This document shows, one piece after another, positions 10,134-18,444 of a stretch of DNA of 64,000 nucleotides. Positions within the stretch are counted from its first letter, which is position 1, and each line of letters begins with the position of its first letter. The position numbers and the translations under genes are program-made. Below the pieces are notes generated by a model. It saw only the letters and a program-made list of their open reading frames with translations. It ran no database searches and had not been told where the DNA came from. This DNA comes from Methanocorpusculum labreanum Z (GTDB lineage Archaea; Halobacteriota; Methanomicrobia; Methanomicrobiales; Methanocorpusculaceae). The stretch lies in contig NC_008942.1 in assembly GCF_000015765.1 (NCBI RefSeq), positions 1,689,921-1,753,920 on the forward strand, written 5' to 3'.

Positions 10134-10706
10134 TCAGAGGGTCTCATCCGCCTGTTCCTGAAGATTCAGGCCGTACTCGAAGATGTGGGCAAGGGAATAC
10201 ACGACGAATGCAAGGACCAGGCCTTCGATGCTGAAGTAGAACATGTCCATCGAAAAGCCGATGATTGCCTCGCCGATCGCTTCGATGAATGCCGGAACAA
10301 CGGAGATTACGGCAATCAGAACGGCGATGGTTTTGAGATGCTGGGCATTTTCTTCGGTAAACGGAAGGAGCGTCTTGCGGATTCCGGAAAAGATGCGTCC
10401 GGCGATGATAAGGATCGCCATAAACAGTCCCATATACACAAAGGAGACGATCGAGAACAATGCGATGAGTCCCGGGATCATCCCGACGGTTAAAACGGAT
10501 TCGCCGCCGGCGGAGAGGATGGTCGCATTTTCGGAGGCAAGAACGTCGCTAAACAGCTCCGGACCGGCGATTCCATATATGACCGCGGCCGCGCCGAGAA
10601 GGAGGATCATACATGCAATAACGATCCATCCAAGGATACGGGCGATCTTTAAAACGATATCTGCAATACGTGCGCTTTTTTCTATTTTTGTCTGGGTGGC
10701 ATTCAT
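10134..10706 (-). CDS. DUF2975-like four-helix membrane protein
   Basis: About 190 aa from the ATG at 10706 (MNATQTK), chosen because the upstream extension is non-hydrophobic and crosses the divergent promoter region. It has four hydrophobic segments, for example GWIVIACMILLLGAAAVIYG and FSIEGLVLAFVVYSLAHIF, with FSGIRKTLLPFTEENAQHLK between them, which is the characteristic DUF2975 feature. It forms an operon with the XRE gene. Function unknown. Confidence 0.8.
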   Translation of the reverse strand: MNATQTKIEKSARIADIVLKIARILGWIVIACMILLLGAAAVIYGIAGPELFSDVLASENATILSAGGESVLTVGMIPGLIALFSIVSFVYMGLFMAILIIAGRIFSGIRKTLLPFTEENAQHLKTIAVLIAVISVVPAFIEAIGEAIIGFSMDMFYFSIEGLVLAFVVYSLAHIFEYGLNLQEQADETL

Positions 10707-10739
10707 TAAACTCGTCACACTCACATATTTGCTGCACGA

Positions 10740-10804
10740 CATTAATAAATTATCGTTTATCGATAAAATATAATCGACATAAAATAAACAGCCGCGTGAC
10801 GGAG
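10740..10804. promoter_or_regulatory. divergent AT-rich promoter region
   Basis: Between the DUF2975 gene (leftward) and the ROK gene (rightward). It contains a TATCGATA palindrome inside TTATCGTTTATCGATAAAAT and TATA-like AAAATATAATC for rightward transcription. A ggag Shine-Dalgarno site at 10801-10804 supports the ROK start at 10811. The palindrome is a plausible operator for the neighbouring XRE protein; this is inference. Confidence 0.35.
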
Positions 10805-10810
10805 TACTTG

Positions 10811-11782
10811 ATGAGCAACGAAAGCACATCTAGCAGTACGATGGATGATCATTCGTATGTTGCCGCAGTCGATCTGGGAGCGACGCATCTGCGTGCAGGA
10901 ATCATAGATGAAGAGGGAGAGATCCAGGCATTTTCCCAAAATGAGGTCAAAGATTGCCAAAGCGCCGTGGATATCCGGTTGCTGATCTGCAGTATGATCG
11001 AGGATCTCGGCGAAACTTCGGGAATTACGCCCAAAGCGATCGGCGTCAGCACCGCGGGACCCGTCGATCTGAAGACCGGTTCGGTCGTCGGTTCGCCCAA
11101 TATGAAATGCGAACAGATCTTTCTTGCCGGACCACTGGAGGAAAGGTTCGGCATCCAGGTTACGATGATGACCGACTGCAAAGCGGGCGTCCTTGGCGAG
11201 TATTACTTCGGCGGGGCAAAGGATGCGGAAACGCTCGTCTATCTGACCTTTTCCACCGGGATCGGGGCAGGAGTCCTGGAGAGGGGAAAACTCTTGTGCG
11301 GTTCGAACGGAAATGCCTCAGAGGCCGGCCACTTTCTCGTGGACACGACCTGGAATCTCCCCTGCGGATGCGGAGGGACCGGACACTGGGAAGCCTACGC
11401 GAGCGGAACGGGCATCCCAAACTTTTTCCAGGCATGGAGAGAGGCTCGCGGCGATTCCGAACCGAAATCCTCGCTGAATGCAGGACAGATCCTCTACATC
11501 GGGAATTGGGGAAACCCGCTGTTTAGCTCTTTCTGCGATGAACTCGCAAAAATAAACGGGCGGGGCATTTCCTCGGTGATTGCGGCCTACAATCCCGATC
11601 TCATCGTAATGGACGGACCCATCGTCAGAAACTATCCGTCGCTTATTGCCGGAAGAATGACCGAATACATCGATCACTACCTCACGATTCCCGAGATCCG
11701 GATCTCCGCTCTCGAGGGAAAGGGCCCTCTGCTCGGCGCGTCGGTCTCTGCGTTCAAAGCGCTTGAACGCAGGAAATTATGA
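10811..11782 (+). CDS. ROK-family sugar kinase (glucokinase-like)
   Basis: A 323-aa ASKHA-fold kinase that probably phosphorylates a hexose with ATP. The N-terminal phosphate loop DLGATHLRAG lies at about 22-31, STGIGAGVLERG is the adenosine-side loop, and the ROK zinc site appears as CGCGGTGHWEAYASG. In the usual ROK motif (C.CG..GC.E) the third ligand is Cys; here it is His, so metal binding may differ. The ATG at 10811 has ggag 6 nt upstream; a second ATG at 10841 is possible. The true substrate is not evident. Confidence 0.88.
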   Translation: MSNESTSSSTMDDHSYVAAVDLGATHLRAGIIDEEGEIQAFSQNEVKDCQSAVDIRLLICSMIEDLGETSGITPKAIGVSTAGPVDLKTGSVVGSPNMKCEQIFLAGPLEERFGIQVTMMTDCKAGVLGEYYFGGAKDAETLVYLTFSTGIGAGVLERGKLLCGSNGNASEAGHFLVDTTWNLPCGCGGTGHWEAYASGTGIPNFFQAWREARGDSEPKSSLNAGQILYIGNWGNPLFSSFCDELAKINGRGISSVIAAYNPDLIVMDGPIVRNYPSLIAGRMTEYIDHYLTIPEIRISALEGKGPLLGASVSAFKALERRKL

Positions 11783-11850
11783 CGGTATTTCTGGAAAAAC
11801 GAAAAAGATCGGCATATTCTGGCTGCCCCTCCCAGTAACTAACTCCAAGA

Positions 11851-11860
11851 GTATATAACC
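11851..11860 (+). promoter_or_regulatory. TATA box of the NRAMP-LYT/binding-protein operon
   Basis: GTATATAACC at 11851-11860 lies 28-37 nt before the ATG at 11888. No Shine-Dalgarno site is seen, so the transcript probably has a leader of only a few nucleotides. Confidence 0.5.
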
Positions 11861-11887
11861 TCAGACCTGCAAAATTAGATAGAATCA

Positions 11888-13867
11888 ATGAAAGACTCAG
11901 TATTTACCCGCTTTCGAAAATGGTTTCAAAACTACTTCGTGTTCTTTGGACCAGGACTTCTTCTCGCGATAACCGCAGCCGGCGAAGCGGGAGTTACTGA
12001 GGCAATCGAGATAGGGGCCCATTACGGGCCGGCCCTGATTTGGGTCGTTGTCATCACTCTCATTTTCAAATATGCATTCACCAACGGGATCGCGCGATAT
12101 ACGCTCGCGACGAACCTGACCATCTTCGATGCGCTGAACCGTCTGCCCGGCCCGAAAAACTGGGGTTCGTACCTGATCATCGGCTCCTATCTCATGGAGA
12201 TGTTTGCGGTCGGTGCGATGCTCGTTTTCGCTGCAACATTTTTAGACTATCTTCTTCCCGGCATCTACTCGGTCTTTCTGATAGCGGTTTTCCTCCTGTT
12301 GCTAACGCTCGTGGTTATCAGATCGAGTTCATACGCGATCCTCGAACCGGTCATGGCCGTCTTGGTCAGCGTACTTGCAGTCGTCGTTCTCGCCGCCCTC
12401 ACCCAGTTCCCGTTTTCCGTTACTCTTCTCCTCGAAGGTTTGAAACCTACGATCCCAACCGGGTCGGAGATGGCGATCCTCGCAATTCTGGGAGTGGTCG
12501 GGTCAGGACTGAACCTCATGCTCTATTCGGTCTGGCTATCCCAGAAAACGAAGATCCACTCGGAAGACGAACAGGAATGCAATCTGCTAAACGAATCTTT
12601 TTTCCGAAAATACATCCGCAGTGTGAATGTCGACGTGATAACCGGATTCGTGATCGTCGCGATCATCACGATCGGTTTTATGTTCCTCGGATATGCAGGA
12701 TATGCCGTATCCTTCATGCCGCACGGAGCGGAGATCACGCTTGATACGCTGATCACGCAGGTCCTCTATATTTTCGGCTCGATCCCCTACGGACCCTATT
12801 TGTTTTTGATGTTTGTGGCGGTCATCTTCTTTGGAGCGGTCGTCGTGGGTATGGATGCCCGGGCACGGGCGCTTGCGAAAGTAGTCCTTCACCTTGGAGA
12901 AGACAGCAGGGTAAAACTGCCGAACGAGTTTAAGCTCTACCAGATCGTGCTCCTCGTATTTACCGGCGTGATTATTTTTGCCATGCTCATTGCAAATCCG
13001 ATGACGGTAATCCGGGATATCTCGGCGCTTTCGGCGATCCTGTTTGGTATCTTCGGCTTTATCGTCATTTATCTGGACAGCAGACTGCCGAAGTATGCAA
13101 AAGGGTCCAGAGTCTGGATGGCCATCATGGCAGTCGGCAGCGGACTTTCGATCTACATCGCGCTTTTGATCGAGGCCTCGTTCCTGCAAAACGGCATCCC
13201 CTTGATCGAACGTATGCTCGTGATCGTTGTGGTGCTCTTCGTTTTTACCAAAACGGAGATGTTCAAAAAGCTCGTCAGCGGAGCTGCGACCCTCCCCGAT
13301 AAGGTATGGACGGTCATATTAGGCGGCGGGCTTTCGATTTACGGCGTGTTCAGAGGAATCGACGTTAACGGCCTTATCTTCAACTTCAGCGCGATCGGAC
13401 CGATCGTTGCCGGACTTTTAGGCGGGCCGATCGTCGGCGGACTTGCAGGCCTTATCGGATGCATCTACCGGCTCGCCCAGGGCGGACCGACCGCTGTCGG
13501 CTGTTCGCTCGCCATTCTCGCGGCCGGTCTTATCGCAGGGTTTGCCGTCCGCTGGTGGCAGGGAAGGATCACCGTCTTCAAAGCGGCCCTTTTAACCGTC
13601 ATCATCGAATGGATCCACCTCCTCGTCATCGTGCCGGGATGCGGACTGATCATGGGTACGCAGACGATTGATGAAATCATCGCGATCATCGCAAGCACGT
13701 TTTTGCCGATCACGATCGTCAATACTCTCGGAGTAGCGCTGTTTGCGTATTTTGCGAAGGATCACCTCGTGTTTGCTGCCGGAACCGGCAGACTGTTCGG
13801 CGGAAAACAAAAAACCAATGAAGATACTGGAAAGGAAACTGACGTGAATATCAGGGAGGAAAAGTAA
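11888..13867 (+). CDS. fusion: divergent NRAMP-like transporter + LytS-type 5TM domain
   Basis: A 659-aa integral membrane protein in two parts. Residues 1 to about 420 resemble the NRAMP fold (FFGPGLLLAITAAGEAG aligns with the TM1 start), but the DPGN metal motif is replaced by GEAG, and the TM6 MPH motif appears replaced by GSGLN, so Mn/Fe transport is doubtful. Residues about 475-625 match the 5TM domain of LytS-type receptors (GPIVAGLLGGPIVGGLAG, then YRLAQGGPTAVGCSLAIL). No kinase or output domain follows. The next gene, with no gap, is a membrane-anchored binding protein, so the two may form a transport or sensing unit. The domain calls are by eye. Confidence 0.75.
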   Translation: MKDSVFTRFRKWFQNYFVFFGPGLLLAITAAGEAGVTEAIEIGAHYGPALIWVVVITLIFKYAFTNGIARYTLATNLTIFDALNRLPGPKNWGSYLIIGSYLMEMFAVGAMLVFAATFLDYLLPGIYSVFLIAVFLLLLTLVVIRSSSYAILEPVMAVLVSVLAVVVLAALTQFPFSVTLLLEGLKPTIPTGSEMAILAILGVVGSGLNLMLYSVWLSQKTKIHSEDEQECNLLNESFFRKYIRSVNVDVITGFVIVAIITIGFMFLGYAGYAVSFMPHGAEITLDTLITQVLYIFGSIPYGPYLFLMFVAVIFFGAVVVGMDARARALAKVVLHLGEDSRVKLPNEFKLYQIVLLVFTGVIIFAMLIANPMTVIRDISALSAILFGIFGFIVIYLDSRLPKYAKGSRVWMAIMAVGSGLSIYIALLIEASFLQNGIPLIERMLVIVVVLFVFTKTEMFKKLVSGAATLPDKVWTVILGGGLSIYGVFRGIDVNGLIFNFSAIGPIVAGLLGGPIVGGLAGLIGCIYRLAQGGPTAVGCSLAILAAGLIAGFAVRWWQGRITVFKAALLTVIIEWIHLLVIVPGCGLIMGTQTIDEIIAIIASTFLPITIVNTLGVALFAYFAKDHLVFAAGTGRLFGGKQKTNEDTGKETDVNIREEK

Positions 13868-15106
13868 ATGTCCCATCATCACGAAAAACCGCCGAAAACG
13901 AAATCGGCGAAGTACATTACCATCGGGCTCATCACCCTCACGGTCATCATGTTCATCGTCGCATTCCACCCGTTTGGCACGATCATTACCACGCCGTTTC
14001 CAAAAGACGAAGTGATCATCGCGGTTTCCATGCCGTTTGAAGGAGAAATGGCAGAGTTCGGCATCGAATATATGCGGGGAATCGAACTCGCGGTCGAAGA
14101 CATCAATGATGAAGGCGGCATCCGGGGCGTCCCGGTCCGGGTCGAATACTACAACAACAAAGGAAACGTCACGCTCGCAAAAGCCCAGTTCAAAGCGATC
14201 AAAGAAAGCGGAGTCCCAGTTGTGATCGGCGCATTGACAAGCACAGTGACGCTTGCCCTTGCCCCGTATGCGGAGTCATACGAGATCGTTCTTATCTCTC
14301 CATCGGCAACATCTGCCGGTCTCTCGGCATACGGCAATTACGTATATCGAACGGTCTCTTCCGACTTCTATCTCGGCGCCGGCATGGCGAAGATCATCGG
14401 CGGCAGAAACGAAACGCAGAATGTGATGATGATAAGTCTCGACAACAGTTACGGAAAAAGTCTCAAATACGCCTTCATGAACGAAGCCAACAGTTCCTAT
14501 CCGGATATGCATATCGTCTCCGCCATATCGGTCCCCGACTCTAATACGGTGAACACGACCGAGATCATTGCCGAAATGAAGAAAACCGACCCCCAGTCCG
14601 TTCTGCTGATCGTAAACCCGAGCCAGTGCATAGAGATCATGCTGGCCGCAGAAAAGGAGGGACTCGACCCGACCTGGTTTGGCTCGGACATGGTGACCAA
14701 CCGGCAGGTCCCTCAGGAAGTCGGTGAATACTCGGAAGGCCTCATCGGTTTTTCCCAGGCGAGAAGGATCTCCGACCCCTCATACGAAGAGCATTACGAA
14801 GAAACCTTCGGAGAAGCGATGATGACCCGCGACTCGATCTACGGATACGACACGATGATCGTGGTGTCCCAGGCAATCGAACACAGCGGATACACGGCGG
14901 ACGGCATCAGGGAAGGTCTCGACCTGATCAGACATGTCGGCCTTACCGGAACGATCGTCTTCGACGAAAAAGGAGATGCCTATCCGTCGTATGATGTTAT
15001 GCGGCTTCAAAACGGCAAATGGGTCGATCTACCGTGGAGAGAGGTCCTGACCTTCGAGAAGAAAGCGGCTGCGATATCCTCGGCTCACGGCACCTCCTCC
15101 CACTGA
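13868..15106 (+). CDS. membrane-tethered periplasmic-binding (type 1, amino-acid-like) protein
   Basis: A 412-aa protein with a cytoplasmic N-terminus containing a His run, an uncleaved transmembrane anchor at about 18-38, then an extracellular Peripla_BP_6-type domain (FGIEYMRGIELAVEDINDE, then the family-typical VVIGALTSTVTLALAPYAE). This is the fold of branched-chain amino-acid-binding proteins of ABC transporters and of receptor ligand domains. No ABC permease or ATPase is nearby. Its ATG follows the fusion gene's TAA directly, with GGGAGG as ribosome-binding site inside that gene, so the two are co-translated. The ligand is unknown. Confidence 0.85.
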   Translation: MSHHHEKPPKTKSAKYITIGLITLTVIMFIVAFHPFGTIITTPFPKDEVIIAVSMPFEGEMAEFGIEYMRGIELAVEDINDEGGIRGVPVRVEYYNNKGNVTLAKAQFKAIKESGVPVVIGALTSTVTLALAPYAESYEIVLISPSATSAGLSAYGNYVYRTVSSDFYLGAGMAKIIGGRNETQNVMMISLDNSYGKSLKYAFMNEANSSYPDMHIVSAISVPDSNTVNTTEIIAEMKKTDPQSVLLIVNPSQCIEIMLAAEKEGLDPTWFGSDMVTNRQVPQEVGEYSEGLIGFSQARRISDPSYEEHYEETFGEAMMTRDSIYGYDTMIVVSQAIEHSGYTADGIREGLDLIRHVGLTGTIVFDEKGDAYPSYDVMRLQNGKWVDLPWREVLTFEKKAAAISSAHGTSSH

Positions 15107-15162
15107 TCTTTTTTGGTATCTTCTTCGGAAATATCAAGTAGTAATCCCGCCAACATAGTACC

Positions 15163-15348
15163 ATGGCAATCACACTTGATTCAACTATCGCTGACCTTCT
15201 CCGCGAGAAACCTGAGTCTGCAGCAACCCTCCAGAGCTTCGGTATGGGCTGCCTCGGCTGCGCGATCGCAAACAACGAAACCATTCGCGAGGCCGCAATG
15301 GTTCACGGCATCCCATTAGAAGAGCTTGCAAAAAAGCTCGGTCTCTAA
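15163..15348 (+). CDS. DUF1858 redox-disulfide domain protein
   Basis: A 61-aa protein that is entirely a DUF1858 domain (hybrid-cluster-protein-associated redox disulfide type): helical, with CLGC at about 29-32 in GMGCLGCAIANNETI. It may deliver or sense disulfide redox state. It overlaps the convergent CbiZ gene by 4 nt at its end, so it is a single-gene unit. No hybrid cluster protein is in the window. Confidence 0.88.
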   Translation: MAITLDSTIADLLREKPESAATLQSFGMGCLGCAIANNETIREAAMVHGIPLEELAKKLGL

Positions 15349-16268
15349 ATATTTTTCTTTTTTAACGATTTCAGTTCCAAAACACCGGCTTCGGGATTTG
15401 CGAGAAGATGATTCGCCACCCGTGGTTCGTGAACTAAGCGGCAGTCCATGCAGCTCCAGATCTCGCCGTGAGGCGTCTCGATCATCTGCCCGTATTCCGT
15501 GTCCATGCAGGGGTAAAGCGGGCAGTAACAAAAACTGCACTGCTGATCGGCATAATTATGGCACGGATAATACGGACAGTCCTCCGGGATCCATTCGTTC
15601 CAGTGGTCGCCCCCGTACCTGCTGTAGATGAAAAACGACGGCCGGTGCCGTTTGACGATCGCAGGGTTTCCCCGGGACCAGCCGCGGGTCACGCCCCAGG
15701 TGGAGAGAAGATAGTTGTCGAACCGGACAAGAGCCTCGGTCAGGGCATGGGACACGGCTTTTGAGATCCGCATGCCGGTCTCGGTCAGGGGTCCCACAAA
15801 CGCCTCCGGGATCCCGTCCGTTTTTTCGCAGGCCACAACCACGGCGTCCGTGGACAAAGCGCTGCCCGGAACTTTTCTCGCCGTGATCACCTGCATTTTC
15901 GCTTCGGTGACCGTCATCATAGCCCCAAGCAAAGCGGCGTCGGTGAGCGGACGCTCGCACGTCACGATGATGTTGATCGTCCGGTTCCGGTCTGAAACGG
16001 CGGCGGTCACAAAAACCGTAACGTAGTCATAGCGGGCGATGCAGAGGTTCGTGATCGGCAGAGCGGTCAGAAGACCGAAATACGGATGGAGAAATCCATT
16101 CCGCATCGAGACAGTGCTGATGTGCCGGGAAGCATCCTCGGAAAACAGCCGCGGGACCGAGATGTTCAGAATCGATCTGACGTCCGCAAGGCCGCCGTCC
16201 ACACCGTTGCTTGCCGCCCGAAAGTTTCCTCTGACGATCAAAACATCCTTTCGCAGATAATACCGCAT
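15345..16268 (-). CDS. cbiZ: adenosylcobinamide amidohydrolase with cysteine-rich C-terminal domain
   Basis: A 307-aa two-domain protein. Residues 1 to about 190 match CbiZ, which removes aminopropanol from salvaged (adenosyl)cobinamide to give cobyric acid for cobamide synthesis (FRAASNGVDGGL, LNISVP, then TDAVVVACEK). Residues about 220-300 form a Cys-rich module (CPYYPCHN, CSFCYCPLYPC, SCMDCRL) that probably binds metal, a combination known in methanogens. It lies 2 nt downstream of the DHPS-like gene. Corrinoids are needed by methyltransferases of methanogenesis. Confidence 0.88.
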   Translation of the reverse strand: MRYYLRKDVLIVRGNFRAASNGVDGGLADVRSILNISVPRLFSEDASRHISTVSMRNGFLHPYFGLLTALPITNLCIARYDYVTVFVTAAVSDRNRTINIIVTCERPLTDAALLGAMMTVTEAKMQVITARKVPGSALSTDAVVVACEKTDGIPEAFVGPLTETGMRISKAVSHALTEALVRFDNYLLSTWGVTRGWSRGNPAIVKRHRPSFFIYSRYGGDHWNEWIPEDCPYYPCHNYADQQCSFCYCPLYPCMDTEYGQMIETPHGEIWSCMDCRLVHEPRVANHLLANPEAGVLELKSLKKKNI

Positions 16269-16270
16269 GG

Positions 16271-17698
16271 TCAGAAGTTCCCGTCCTGCTCGAAACTTCT
16301 GCCAAACCGCAGGGCAAGCTCCGCTTTATACAGCTCTTTACCGAGATACGCTGCATGGTCCAGCAGGGAAACGCCGTCTTCAGCGAGGATCTCAGAGAAG
16401 ACATCGTACCACGAGGTCCCCCGGATCGCCTTTCCATCTCTGACGGCGACGATATATCCGTTCTCGATCCCGATACGGAAGTTTCCTTTCGGATCATACT
16501 CGAGGGAGTCCGAAGGAACCCCGGCGTCCCGGATCTCTTCGTAGAGAAGGGGAGGTTCCCGCCGGCAGCGTTTTTCTTTGAGGATCAAAAGATCGAGACC
16601 GACGTCCTTTGGATACGGGCGGTCTTTCGACAACGTCATCATCTCGACCGCACGCCGCATCTCGGCAGTTGCCCCGTGCGTTTTGTCCGAGTGTTCGGAA
16701 ATCAACAGGCACGCGGTCCCCGTTTCGGCAGCGACCGACGCAAGCATAGCGCACATTCCCGGACTGTCCGCGTCCACCATCTCGACGACGTTCACGCATC
16801 CAAGCACCTTCGGGCAAACTGTCTCCGGCAGATAACCGGCAAGGGACCGGGTCATCCCCGAAAGCGGCGGCTGGAGAAGCGGATCGGCGAGGATTTTGAA
16901 AAGTCCGGCATCCAGAGCCGACGAGATCGTCTCCTCGAGAGATGCATCGTCCCGCGGGATCAAAACAACCGCCGCTCCCGCCTCCAGGATCTTTTCTGCG
17001 AGAAGAGGGATCGTTTCTTTCGTAAGCGAAAGGATCAGATCCGCACGGAAAAGCGCGGCTTCGATCAGAATCGGATCCAGCGTGTCGATCGAAAGCGGGA
17101 TGTCCAGATCCGCCGCCATCGAAAAACACCTTACCACATCATCCTCGGTCGCATCGAACCCGAACCCGAGATCCACGATGTCGGCCCCGTTTTCATGGGC
17201 ACTAATCACCGCTTCCCGAAGGAAGGGGTGCCGGTGGGCGTCCATGATCTCATGGATCACCTTGATCCGCGAGGTCCCCCCGATCTTCACGTCCCGGATC
17301 GTAAAAAACGGCTCGGCCTCGAACTCGGCAAGGATCAGATTCTGCCGGGCGGCCTTTCTTTTCTCTTCGGCAAGCATATCGTCGGCCGGCATATCCGCTG
17401 AAAGCCTGCCGGCCGATATCAGCGGAACGCACATCCCCATATCGGCCGCGTGGCGCGTTCCTTTCCTGATGGGAACGCCCGTTCTCTTTTCCGTATCGCG
17501 AAAAGACGCCGTACACATCCCGGAAACGACCGCAAGATCGCAGGGGTGCGCATGAATCAGCTTTTCTAATGATCCGGGCGTTAAAAAAGAAGCAATTTCG
17601 CCTGTTTCGACGATCTCACAGGTAAACTCGGTTACCTTGGATAATGCCAGAACGAGGGAGGGGGCACTCTGGCGTCCTGTGGGAAAGAGAACATGCAT
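16271..17698 (-). CDS. archaeal dihydropteroate-synthase-related protein
   Basis: A 475-aa protein whose central part (about 150-380) resembles a pterin-binding DHPS barrel (ENGADIVDLGFGFDAT, then DIPLSIDTLDP), with an archaeal N-terminal domain and a C-terminal segment around YDPKGNFRIGIENGYI. It corresponds to the TIGR00284-type family of methanogens, proposed to act in tetrahydromethanopterin synthesis; the exact reaction is not established. It is first in an operon with cbiZ. The ATG at 17698 lies 47 nt from the divergent PHP gene. Confidence 0.85.
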   Translation of the reverse strand: MHVLFPTGRQSAPSLVLALSKVTEFTCEIVETGEIASFLTPGSLEKLIHAHPCDLAVVSGMCTASFRDTEKRTGVPIRKGTRHAADMGMCVPLISAGRLSADMPADDMLAEEKRKAARQNLILAEFEAEPFFTIRDVKIGGTSRIKVIHEIMDAHRHPFLREAVISAHENGADIVDLGFGFDATEDDVVRCFSMAADLDIPLSIDTLDPILIEAALFRADLILSLTKETIPLLAEKILEAGAAVVLIPRDDASLEETISSALDAGLFKILADPLLQPPLSGMTRSLAGYLPETVCPKVLGCVNVVEMVDADSPGMCAMLASVAAETGTACLLISEHSDKTHGATAEMRRAVEMMTLSKDRPYPKDVGLDLLILKEKRCRREPPLLYEEIRDAGVPSDSLEYDPKGNFRIGIENGYIVAVRDGKAIRGTSWYDVFSEILAEDGVSLLDHAAYLGKELYKAELALRFGRSFEQDGNF

Positions 17699-17723
17699 TG
17701 TATGTTATCCTTATGTTTTTGTA

Positions 17724-17745
17724 CTTACATAGTAATTACCGTAAG
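17724..17745. promoter_or_regulatory. palindrome in divergent DHPS-like/PHP promoter
   Basis: A 22-bp imperfect palindrome with outer arms CTTAC (17724-17728) and GTAAG (17741-17745) around a perfect GTAATTAC (17732-17739). It fills the short gap between two divergent genes and abuts the PHP ATG, so it could be an operator. No regulator is identified. Confidence 0.3.
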
Positions 17746-18444
17746 ATGGTTCTCATTACCTGCGATCTGCATATCCACACGAGCGCTTCAGCGGACGGAA
17801 AGTGCCCCGTCAAAGACGTGATTGCGAAAGCGAAGGAACGCGGACTGGATGCGATCTCGATAACCGACCATGACACGACCGAGGGAGCGAAGCAGGCGCT
17901 CGCACTGAAAAACCCGGGGATCCTGATCATTCCGGGCATCGAGGTCTCGACAAAACAGGGACATCTCCTCGTGCTCGGCACGACGAAGATGTTCGAGCAG
18001 GGAAAGGATGTTCTCGAGACGATCCGGGAGGCAAAAGCAGAAGGCTGCCTCACGATCGTTCCCCACCCTTATCACCGCTGGCGGCACGCGGTCGGTCTCC
18101 ACTCTCCCGACGCCCTGCAGGAAGCGGACGCGATCGAAGTGTTCAACAGCAGATACTATATAGGGACCGCGAATTCCCGCGCTGCGAAGGTCGCCAAAAA
18201 ATATCATAAACCCATGACCGCAGGATCCGACGCCCACACCTGCCAGTTCGTCGGCTACGGGATCAATATCATCGACGCGGAGGAACGGACCGTGGCGTCG
18301 GTCCTCGACGCGATCAGAAAGGGAAAGATCGAGAGCAGATGTAAAAAGACGCCGATTCGAACCTACACCTCCCAGTCGTTCCACAATGTCGTCCGAAAGG
18401 TCCGGAGGCAGACCTCCCGGATGAAGCCCCGGCGGGTGAGATGA
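17746..18444 (+). CDS. PHP-domain metal-dependent phosphoesterase
   Basis: A 232-aa PHP-superfamily hydrolase with the expected metal-ligand motifs: DLHIHT (about 7-12), ITDHDTTEG, IPGIEVS, PHPYH and GSDAHT. Such stand-alone PHP proteins hydrolyse small phosphoesters; the substrate is unknown here. ATG 17746 is chosen because the motif begins 7 residues later and the upstream frame crosses the divergent promoter. It overlaps truA by 4 nt (ATGA), indicating an operon. Confidence 0.9.
   Translation: MVLITCDLHIHTSASADGKCPVKDVIAKAKERGLDAISITDHDTTEGAKQALALKNPGILIIPGIEVSTKQGHLLVLGTTKMFEQGKDVLETIREAKAEGCLTIVPHPYHRWRHAVGLHSPDALQEADAIEVFNSRYYIGTANSRAAKVAKKYHKPMTAGSDAHTCQFVGYGINIIDAEERTVASVLDAIRKGKIESRCKKTPIRTYTSQSFHNVVRKVRRQTSRMKPRRVR

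Noticed and set aside
11888-13867. Ordinary manganese/iron NRAMP transporter
   Set aside because: Both metal-binding motifs (DPGN and MPH) appear absent and the protein carries an added 5TM domain, so a plain metal transporter name would mislead.
16355-17401. 348-codon frame opposite the DHPS-like gene
   Set aside because: Antisense to a well-supported gene; rich in Arg, His and Asp as expected for the reverse frame of GC-biased coding DNA.
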